Source of the DNA: Bacteroidota bacterium
GTDB lineage: Bacteria; Bacteroidota; Bacteroidia; Chitinophagales; Chitinophagaceae
Direction of reading: 5' to 3'
NCBI GenBank assembly: GCA_018268135.1
Contig: JAFDXD010000071.1
Span: 37,558 to 101,557, forward strand
Length of the DNA stretch: 64,000 bases
Position numbers and translations under genes: made by a program. Position 1 is the first letter of the stretch, and each line of letters starts with the position of its first letter. Positions 25,632-32,383 of this stretch are shown piece by piece. Below the pieces are notes generated by a model. The model was given only the letters and a program-made list of their open reading frames with translations, searched no databases and was not told the DNA's origin.

Positions 25632-27593
25632 ATGTTTTTAAAACGCCCTATTGTTTTTGTAATTACCCTATTTTTATTTTTACAATCACACTCTCAGGAT
25701 ATAAAATTTTTACCCGTATCAATGTCTGACTTTAATTTTTCGAGAGAAAATATTGATACTACTCAAGGAGCTATTGTAATTTCCGAAGTTGGCAGCGGCA
25801 CCATTGAGGGTACTAAATTTAGTTCTTATGCATTTTTTTACAGGGTACACAGGCGTATTCTAATATTATCAAAAAATGGACTAAATCTTGCCAATGTACA
25901 ATTATTTTTAAGCCGGAGCTTAAGCGGCAATGAAGAAAAAGTTGTAAAATTAAAAGCTACTACTTACAACATTGAAAATGGTAACATTGTAGAAACAGAT
26001 TTAAAGGAGGAAGATATTTTTACCACAAATATTGACAAGCTGCATAGAGTTGAAAGATTTACCATGCCCAATGTAAAAGACGGATCTGTAATTGATTATT
26101 CATATACATTAAGGTCGGATTATATTACTCAAATAAAGCCATGGTATTTTCAAAGCAGGTATCCAAAATTATGGAGCGAATATTCTATTAATGCCCCTCA
26201 GAGATTTCAAATTAGATTTTTAACACAAGGCAATCTTGAATTCAATACAGATTCTGCTTACCGGTATTATAGAGATTATGATGACACATATATTTTAGGA
26301 AATAAATGGATTATTAAAAATGTGCAACCATTAACGGAAGAAAAATTTACGAGCTCATTAGAAAACCATTTGGAACAAATTTCATTTCAATTTTCCGGCG
26401 GCATGGCAGGTAATGGGCAATACATAGACCTAAGCGGCAACTGGGGTGTATTAAATGGACACTTGATGAAGGATGATGATTTTGGAGGGGTATTGAATAA
26501 TGCAAACCCATGGCTTAATGATGCTGTAAATAGTGTTACTAAAGATATTACAGATACACTACAAAAAGCTAAAGCCATTTTTAATTACGTAAAAAATAAT
26601 ATAAAATGTATTCAAGAAGTCAAAACAATTTGGCTTTCACAACCTTTAAAAGAAGTTTTTAAAACAAAGAAAGGAACTGTTGCAGATGTAAACATGCTAC
26701 TCACTGCCATGTTAATGCATGAAAATATAAATGCAAACCCTCTCATACTTAGTACCAGAGATAATGGTTGGGCACATGCGGTATATCCGCTTATTGCTAA
26801 TTACAATTACGTTATCAGCAAAGTCAGAATTAGCAATAAGGTATATTTTCTTGATGCCACTCAACCTGAAATTGGATTCAACCGTTTGCCAACAGAACTT
26901 TTTAATGGTGATGGGATGATGTTAGGCAAACACCCTGAAATAACTACTTTATCTGCAGATATGCTAAATGAAACAAAGGATACCCATATTTTATTATTTG
27001 CTAATGAAAATAATCCGGGTACATGGGATGGTAATTTTGATACACATTTAAGCTATTTTGAATCTACAAAAGCGAGAAAAATTATTAATACAAAGGGAAA
27101 AAAAGTTTATGAGAAAAGTTTAGAAAATACTGATTTATTGTATTCCGGTTTTGAATACGAAAAACTTGATTCATTAGATGACCCCTTTACCATCCACTGC
27201 AATTTATCTACAGTCAACAACAATGGGGCTGATATTATTTACTTTAACCCAATGACAACCGAAACACTAACAAAAAATCCTTTTGAATCTGAAGCAAGAA
27301 ATTATCCGGTGGAAATGCCTTTTAAGATTGATCAAAAATATTTTTTGAGTATAGAAATACCCAAGGGATTTACAGTAGATGAATTACCCAAACCAACAAA
27401 AGCATTTTTAAATAACAATGATGGAATTTTTGAGTATAATATTTCGAAAGATGAAAATGAAATTAGCCTCAGTTGCCATATAAAATTAGAAAAAGCAAAT
27501 TTTTCTACTGAAGATTATGATGCACTCAGAAATTTTTATGGGCTGATAGTAAAAACAGAAAGTGAACAAATTGTATTCAAAAAGAAAAAATAA
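25632..27593 (+). CDS. DUF3857 protein with inactive transglutaminase-like domain
   Basis: A 653-aa exported protein (signal peptide ending near FLQSHSQ). Residues about 55-230 are the DUF3857 beta-rich domain (FYRVHRRILILSKNG, VERFTMPNVKDGSVIDYSYTL). Residues about 300-410 match the transglutaminase-like core, but the catalytic Cys position is Val350 in KTKKGTVADVNMLL, while RDNGWAHAV and VYFLDAT follow in place of the His and Asp motifs. The C-terminal third is beta-rich (DUF3858-like). It lies 20 bp upstream of a paralogue with an intact Cys. The biochemical function is unknown. Confidence 0.82.
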   Translation: MFLKRPIVFVITLFLFLQSHSQDIKFLPVSMSDFNFSRENIDTTQGAIVISEVGSGTIEGTKFSSYAFFYRVHRRILILSKNGLNLANVQLFLSRSLSGNEEKVVKLKATTYNIENGNIVETDLKEEDIFTTNIDKLHRVERFTMPNVKDGSVIDYSYTLRSDYITQIKPWYFQSRYPKLWSEYSINAPQRFQIRFLTQGNLEFNTDSAYRYYRDYDDTYILGNKWIIKNVQPLTEEKFTSSLENHLEQISFQFSGGMAGNGQYIDLSGNWGVLNGHLMKDDDFGGVLNNANPWLNDAVNSVTKDITDTLQKAKAIFNYVKNNIKCIQEVKTIWLSQPLKEVFKTKKGTVADVNMLLTAMLMHENINANPLILSTRDNGWAHAVYPLIANYNYVISKVRISNKVYFLDATQPEIGFNRLPTELFNGDGMMLGKHPEITTLSADMLNETKDTHILLFANENNPGTWDGNFDTHLSYFESTKARKIINTKGKKVYEKSLENTDLLYSGFEYEKLDSLDDPFTIHCNLSTVNNNGADIIYFNPMTTETLTKNPFESEARNYPVEMPFKIDQKYFLSIEIPKGFTVDELPKPTKAFLNNNDGIFEYNISKDENEISLSCHIKLEKANFSTEDYDALRNFYGLIVKTESEQIVFKKKK

Positions 27594-27613
27594 CCTTACC
27601 CGCTAAAACAATT

Positions 27614-29512
27614 ATGAAAAAGACCCTATTCATCCTGTTTTTTTTACCTTATTTTAATGCAAAGGCACAGGATTATGCTGTAAAAAATATTCCGGATTCT
27701 TTATTGCAAAATGCCAATGTTGTAAAAAGAATGGAAGACATGTACATCAATATAAAATCGCCCGGCAAAGCCATTGTAAAACACAAGTATGCTATTACAA
27801 TTTTAAATGAATCAGGAGAAAAGAGCGCTAAATTTGACGTGGCTTACGACAAATTTATAACGGTATCAGATATTTCTGCACATTTATATAATGCAGATGG
27901 TAAAGAAATAAAATCTGCACGTAAAAAAAATATTTATGATTTTGCAATGAATGACCCCATCAGTATGGCCACTGATGACAGAATGAAAGCCTATGATTTT
28001 TTTTACAGAAATTACCCATATACTGTAGAGTTTGAGTACGAGCAGGAATTTAAAGGAATTTTCTTTTTGCCAAATTGGAGCCCTGTGAAATCTGAAAAAT
28101 ATGCGGTACAAAAAAGTACTTTGGAAGTAGAGTCCCCTTCAAATTATAAGATAAGCACCAAACAATTAGGTAATATAGGAAAGCCAGATACTTCTTTTGG
28201 GCCTAATATTATTTACAGTTGGCATGTAAATAATTTAGTAGCTTATGAAGATGAACCTTATCAGCCACCAAGTGAAGAGTTTTCACCTTCCGTATATATT
28301 ATGCCATCCAACTTTGAAGTAGAAGGGTATACCGGCAATATGGAAAGCTGGAATCAATTAGGAAATTTTATTGCCCGGCTAAATGAAGGACGCAATACCT
28401 TACCTGAAAATGTTAAAGAAGATGTGCACCGGCTTACAGATAATATTCAGGATAAACATCAGAAAATAAATATACTTTACAATTATCTTCAAAAAAATAC
28501 CAGGTATATAAGTGTGCAGCTTGGCATGGGTAGTTGGCAGCCTTTTGATGCAAATTATGTTGCTACCAAAGGTTATGGTGATTGCAAGGCACTTTCAAAT
28601 TACATGCTAAGCCTTTTAAAAGAAGCAGGTATAGACGCAAATTATGTTTTAATCAAAGCCGGAGCAAATGAAACCGGGCTTTGGGAAGACGCACCAGCTC
28701 CTTATTTTAACCATGCCATTATTTGCGTACCAATGGCTAATGATACTGTATGGTTAGAGTGTACCAGTAAAAATACTAGCCCGGGTTATATGGGCTCATT
28801 TACAGGAAATAGAAAAGCCTTAATGATTACAAAAGATGGAGGCGTAGTAGTAAAAACTCCTACATACAGTGCATCAGACAATGTAGAAGTTAGAAATGTA
28901 AAAGCTGTAGTAGATGATGAAGGAAACATTACTGCTAATGTAAATACAAAAGCCACAGGCATTAAGCAGGAAATACTTCACACTCTGATGTATGAAGTCA
29001 CCAATGAAGAGAGAACTAAATACCTCAACAGTTCATTAAACATGCCTACCTATAATGTAGATTCCTTTGCTTATAAAGGAACAAGAGCAACTATTCCTAT
29101 CACTAATGAATATTTAAAAATTTCGGCGCCAAATTATGCAACTATTACCGGCAAGCGATTGTTTATTTGCCCAAATATATTTAACCAATCTGATACAAAG
29201 TTAAATACTGATAAGCCCCGAAAATTTACAATTGAATACCCCGAAGCTTTTAAAGACATTGATACTATTTTGATTACTTTGCCCAAAGGCTATCAATTAG
29301 AAGCATTGCCCGAAAGCAAGTCCATTCAAAATCAATTTGGCTCTTACTCTATTTCATTTAATGTAGTAGATAATAAAATCCAAGTGGTAAGAATGTACGA
29401 AAGGCATATAGCAAATTATCCTGCATCCGAATACGATAACCTGGCAAAGTTTTACGACGAAATGTTTAAGACAGACAGAAAAAAAATTGTGTTTGTGAAA
29501 AAAGAAAGTTGA
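27614..29512 (+). CDS. DUF3857 and transglutaminase domain protein, Cys intact
   Basis: A 632-aa exported protein (signal peptide ending near YFNAKAQ). The DUF3857 domain covers about 50-210 (KHKYAITILNESGEKSAKFDVAYDKF, PYTVEFEYEQEFKGIFFLPNW). The transglutaminase-like core has Cys324 in KGYGDCKALSNYM, His367 in YFNHAIICVP and an acidic residue in VWLECTS at 382. The C-terminal part resembles DUF3858. It is the second gene of a pair, whose first member has Val at the Cys position. A protease or cross-linking role is possible, but neither is established for this family. Confidence 0.85.
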   Translation: MKKTLFILFFLPYFNAKAQDYAVKNIPDSLLQNANVVKRMEDMYINIKSPGKAIVKHKYAITILNESGEKSAKFDVAYDKFITVSDISAHLYNADGKEIKSARKKNIYDFAMNDPISMATDDRMKAYDFFYRNYPYTVEFEYEQEFKGIFFLPNWSPVKSEKYAVQKSTLEVESPSNYKISTKQLGNIGKPDTSFGPNIIYSWHVNNLVAYEDEPYQPPSEEFSPSVYIMPSNFEVEGYTGNMESWNQLGNFIARLNEGRNTLPENVKEDVHRLTDNIQDKHQKINILYNYLQKNTRYISVQLGMGSWQPFDANYVATKGYGDCKALSNYMLSLLKEAGIDANYVLIKAGANETGLWEDAPAPYFNHAIICVPMANDTVWLECTSKNTSPGYMGSFTGNRKALMITKDGGVVVKTPTYSASDNVEVRNVKAVVDDEGNITANVNTKATGIKQEILHTLMYEVTNEERTKYLNSSLNMPTYNVDSFAYKGTRATIPITNEYLKISAPNYATITGKRLFICPNIFNQSDTKLNTDKPRKFTIEYPEAFKDIDTILITLPKGYQLEALPESKSIQNQFGSYSISFNVVDNKIQVVRMYERHIANYPASEYDNLAKFYDEMFKTDRKKIVFVKKES

Positions 29513-29514
29513 TT

Positions 29515-30054
29515 TTATTTAATCTGTTTTTTGCAAAATGCATTAAACACATTTTCATCAACTTCTAAACACATTTTTTTATCAATACTAAATTGCAATA
29601 GCCTGTTATCTTTTAAGTCAATTGTTAGTATGCCATCTTTAAGCATGGCCTGCTCCACACTATTCCACAAAAATATTTTTGAAGGAAAAGACGGATAAAA
29701 TATTCCCTCATCTGTAAAGCGGATAATAAATTTTTGATGAGTAAATACGGCAAACACAGCAAAAAAGCATAATAAAAATGCTGGCAAATAAATTTTATAT
29801 AAAGCCCAACAAATGCCAGAAATTATAAAAGCCACCACCAGTGCTACTATGGCCGGTTTCCCCTTCATTTTATAAATAATAACAGCGGCAATATTGGCAA
29901 TACTACCAATGCAGGCAATCCATTTTATAAAGGGTACATCTGTTTTAAAAATTACAAATAAAAATGCCAATAAATTTATTAAAAGCATTAGTTGAGATAT
30001 CAGGCTGTAGAGCCTGGTTTTTTCATTGGGTATTTCAAAACTATAAAGGCTCAT
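29515..30054 (-). CDS. Membrane protein of unknown function, PH-like C-terminus
   Basis: A 179-aa protein with four hydrophobic segments at about 16-110 (LISQLMLLINLLAFLFVIF, WIACIGSIANIAAVIIY, PAIVALVVAFIISGICWAL, PAFLLCFFAVFAVF). A soluble C-terminus follows (FTDEGIFYPSFPSKIFLWNSVEQAMLKDGILTIDLKDNRLLQFSID) that looks like the small beta domain of bacterial PH-like membrane proteins. The longer start at 30132 would overlap the arginase-family gene by 77 bp, so the ATG at 30054, 1 bp after that gene, is preferred. The pair is probably co-transcribed. Confidence 0.7.
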   Translation of the reverse strand: MSLYSFEIPNEKTRLYSLISQLMLLINLLAFLFVIFKTDVPFIKWIACIGSIANIAAVIIYKMKGKPAIVALVVAFIISGICWALYKIYLPAFLLCFFAVFAVFTHQKFIIRFTDEGIFYPSFPSKIFLWNSVEQAMLKDGILTIDLKDNRLLQFSIDKKMCLEVDENVFNAFCKKQIK

Positions 30055-30055
30055 T

Positions 30056-31102
30056 TTACTGAGGGTTACTGGCAATAAGTAAATTACAAAGTTTGTACAA
30101 AACCCTTGCCCCCACATTCTCATCCCACTCATCCTGGCTCACTCCCACTTCGTTCAGGTCAAATCCAATAATTTTGCGGCCACTCTTTAGCAATTTTTTA
30201 AAAAGATAAAATACCTGATCCGTTTCAAAACCACCCTGCACCGGAGTGCCGGTATGAGGGCACAGCTTAGGATCCAGCCCATCTATATCAAAACTTATAT
30301 ATACATTTTGTGGCAACTGGTTCACTATTTCATCTACTACCCTGCCCCAGCTACCAGCTTCATATATTTGCTCTTTAATATCTTTATCAAAAAAAGCAGC
30401 TACCCTTCCATTACTATTTTGTATGTATTCCGCCTCTTCATCGCAAAAATCTCTCATGCCTACCTGCACAAGTTTTTTTATTTGAGGTATTTGCTCAAGC
30501 GCATTGTACATGATAGATGCATGAGAAAATATAAATCCTTCATAAGCCTCTCTAAGGTCGCAATGAGCATCTATTTGCAAAATGCCAAACTCGTTATACT
30601 TTTCTGCTATTGCTTTATAAAAACCAAATGGAGTGCTATGGTCGCCACCTAACAAACCCACCAGTTTATTTTGCCGAAGCAATTGGCTTGTTTGGTCATA
30701 CACCCACTCGTTCAAAAACAAACTACCGGCATTAATTTCCTTTAGGCTCTTACACATAAATTTATTATTCTCTACAGCCTCGCCCTGCGAAATATATTTA
30801 ATATACAACTCAGCTTCTTTGCGTAAATAATCGCTTTTGGTAAGAATTTTTTTGTCTGGCATCCGCATATAAATGCCCTGCTTCCAGGCATCTTTATGTT
30901 CCGGATCAAACAAATCTACCTGCAAGCTTGCATTCAGTAAATGGTCTGGAGCCCTTGCTGTACCAGCATTGTAGCTAACTGTTACTTCCCAGGGCACGGG
31001 TACTATTACCAGCCTGGCATCCTCTTCAGAGGTAGGAAGGCCAAAAATATTGTTATTAGGATTGCCTACAGAATTAGGATTAAAATTAGATAAATCAGCC
31101 AT
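30056..31102 (-). CDS. Arginase/agmatinase-family ureohydrolase
   Basis: A 348-aa member of the ureohydrolase superfamily that hydrolyses guanidino or formimino groups with two Mn ions. All metal motifs are present: GGDHS near 152-156, DAHCD at 178-182 and SFDIDGLDP at 270-278. The closest pattern I recognise is the 'agmatinase family protein' of Bacteroidota. Because hutI is also in the window, formimidoylglutamase activity is a possible alternative, but nothing in the sequence decides it. I chose the ATG at 31102 since the -7 box TATATTTG (31124-31131) overlaps the alternative start at 31126. Confidence 0.88.
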   Translation of the reverse strand: MADLSNFNPNSVGNPNNNIFGLPTSEEDARLVIVPVPWEVTVSYNAGTARAPDHLLNASLQVDLFDPEHKDAWKQGIYMRMPDKKILTKSDYLRKEAELYIKYISQGEAVENNKFMCKSLKEINAGSLFLNEWVYDQTSQLLRQNKLVGLLGGDHSTPFGFYKAIAEKYNEFGILQIDAHCDLREAYEGFIFSHASIMYNALEQIPQIKKLVQVGMRDFCDEEAEYIQNSNGRVAAFFDKDIKEQIYEAGSWGRVVDEIVNQLPQNVYISFDIDGLDPKLCPHTGTPVQGGFETDQVFYLFKKLLKSGRKIIGFDLNEVGVSQDEWDENVGARVLYKLCNLLIASNPQ

Positions 31103-31123
31103 TGCAAATATTGTATTTTGCTG

Positions 31124-31131
31124 CAAATATA
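31124..31131 (-). promoter_or_regulatory. -7 element of the arginase-family gene
   Basis: TATATTTG on the minus strand, 21 bp upstream of the ATG at 31102. It decides between the two candidate starts. Confidence 0.45.
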
Positions 31132-31176
31132 GTCCTTGTTATAAGGAAAATAAAATGAGAAAATCCGGTAAAAAAT

Positions 31177-31282
31177 GATGGCGGTCAGCAGCATTTTCTG
31201 CCTTCAGCTCCCAATCGGGCTGTACGCTTGTAGCCCTCGTGCCTCGGGGCTACCGCTTCCATCCCGCCGCTCATCAGCCATC
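31177..31282 (+). repeat. Structured intergenic repeat, copy 2
   Basis: Homologous to 12827-12919. The outer stem is GATGGC (31177-31182) with GCCATC (31277-31282). A hairpin CAGCTC / GGGCTG lies at 31205-31222. The central hairpin TAGCCC / GGGCTA (31231-31236 / 31247-31252) carries the conserved loop sequence TCGTGCCTC plus one G. Same strand as copy 1. It occupies the 31103-31471 gap together with the direct repeat at 31356. I see no coding potential there. Confidence 0.7.
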
Positions 31283-31355
31283 GTACTAACATCAGCATTA
31301 AGCCAGGCGGTTAATCATTATTTTATCATACTAATATCTCTTCAGCAATAAAACA

Positions 31356-31442
31356 TTTGTGAATTTAATGTAGAGGATGGATACTGTTAAATTGCCACGA
31401 GTGCAAATGTAAAAACCAGCATTGCAGGTTTTTAAAATATTG
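31356..31442 (+). repeat. Direct repeat flanking ParDE, copy 1
   Basis: An ~87-bp imperfect copy of 32088-32172. It contains GTGAATTTAA (31359-31368), an 18-nt loop, and TTAAATT then CAC (31387-31398), which fold into a hairpin, then CAGCATTG and GGTTT shared with copy 2. It lies 30 bp downstream of the parE stop. Confidence 0.65.
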
Positions 31443-31471
31443 AAGTTTCAATTGCTTGAAGCTGGCAGTTT

Positions 31472-31771
31472 TTATTCATTCAATTTGTTTTTTAAATCCA
31501 TTTGTTCGTGCAAAATCCTTACAATTTCAATTCTATCTTTAGATATAATTTGATAAAAAATAATGTGCTTTCCTATTCTCAATCCTAGTAAATGTTTACT
31601 TACTTCAGTGTATTCTTTTCCAAGTTCCGGGTTCTTTCCAATTTGCCTACAAGCAAATTCTAATGCTGCATAATATTTGTCTGCCTGCTTTTCCGACCAT
31701 TCGTCAAAAGTGTAAAACCAAATATTATTTAAGTCATCAATGGCTTCTTGTCTTAAAATAACTTTAGCCAT
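31472..31771 (-). CDS. parE: ParE/RelE-superfamily toxin
   Basis: A 99-aa toxin of a type II toxin-antitoxin pair. The start KVILRQEAIDDLNNIWFYTFDEWSEKQADKYY and the end GLRIGKHIIFYQIISKDRIEIVRILHEQMDLKNKL are the usual ParE pattern (YRI..H.IFY, then I.RILH...D). ParE proteins usually poison gyrase; ribosome-dependent RelE-like cleavage is less likely given the ParD partner. The start overlaps the antitoxin gene by 8 bp, indicating coupled translation. Confidence 0.92.
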   Translation of the reverse strand: MAKVILRQEAIDDLNNIWFYTFDEWSEKQADKYYAALEFACRQIGKNPELGKEYTEVSKHLLGLRIGKHIIFYQIISKDRIEIVRILHEQMDLKNKLNE

Positions 31772-32012
31772 TTTTTCTTTTTTCTCCTTTAAGTCTTTTT
31801 AAATTTTCTTTGAAATCAAAATTTTCAACAAGAGGGCTATCTAAACCTTTTTGAATTGCCGAACGCAAGGCTAAAGTTTTACTTTCTTCGTCTTCTAAAA
31901 GCCGAAGTCCTGCACGAACAACTTCGCTTACATTTTTATATCGCCCGGCAGATACCTGACTACTTACAAACTGATCAAAATAATTTCCAAGTGATATGGA
32001 TGTATTTTTCAT
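31764..32012 (-). CDS. parD: ParD-family antitoxin
   Basis: An 82-aa ribbon-helix-helix antitoxin. The N-terminal TSISLGNYFDQFVSSQVSAGRYKNVSEVVRAGLRLLEDEE is the ParD DNA-binding motif, and the acidic/basic C-terminal tail (NFDFKENLKRLKGEKRKNG) would wrap the toxin. It should neutralise ParE and repress its own operon through the palindrome at 32035-32051. Confidence 0.92.
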   Translation of the reverse strand: MKNTSISLGNYFDQFVSSQVSAGRYKNVSEVVRAGLRLLEDEESKTLALRSAIQKGLDSPLVENFDFKENLKRLKGEKRKNG

Positions 32013-32029
32013 TTTTCTAAAGCTTTTTT

Positions 32030-32051
32030 CAAAGTTACCAAAAATTGGTAA
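32030..32051 (-). promoter_or_regulatory. Promoter and operator of parDE
   Basis: The -7 box TAACTTTG (minus strand, 32030-32037) overlaps a palindrome TTACCAA-AAA-TTGGTAA (32035-32051), 18 bp upstream of the parD ATG. This is the expected layout for autorepression by a ribbon-helix-helix antitoxin. Confidence 0.65.
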
Positions 32052-32087
32052 ATACTCAAAAACCTACTACGAATAATCAAAGTATAG

Positions 32088-32172
32088 TTTGTGAATTTAA
32101 TTTCGAGACTAATGCCTGTTAAATTCCACTCAATGAGTTAATACATCAGCATTGTTGGTTTATAAATTATTG
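32088..32172 (+). repeat. Direct repeat flanking ParDE, copy 2
   Basis: GTGAATTTAA (32091-32100), 18-nt loop, then TTAAATT and CAC (32119-32129), followed by CAGCATTG and GGTTT. It is offset by ~732 bp from copy 1, which brackets the parDE operon and its promoter. Confidence 0.65.
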
Positions 32173-32182
32173 CTGTTTCCAA

Positions 32183-32213
32183 AAACAAATGACCCCATCG
32201 GGGTCATTTGTTT
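32183..32213. terminator. Bidirectional terminator in the parDE-LamG gap
   Basis: A 14-bp perfect stem AAACAAATGACCCC / GGGGTCATTTGTTT with a 3-nt loop, and A/T runs on both sides. It lies 170 bp downstream of the LamG/T9SS gene and upstream of the parDE cassette. The remaining DNA to 32383 shows nothing recognisable. Confidence 0.75.
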
Positions 32214-32383
32214 TATTGGTTGCTTCGTTAACTTACAACTTACATTCTTGTTGTGCGATTATATGTTTAAAGCCCAAGCCGAAATATGTGTTTTAATATT
32301 CACATTAGTTGAAAATATATTTTTACGAATTAAAAATAAATGTTTCTCAGCCACGGGGAAAAGAAATATTTATTGATTCCAAA

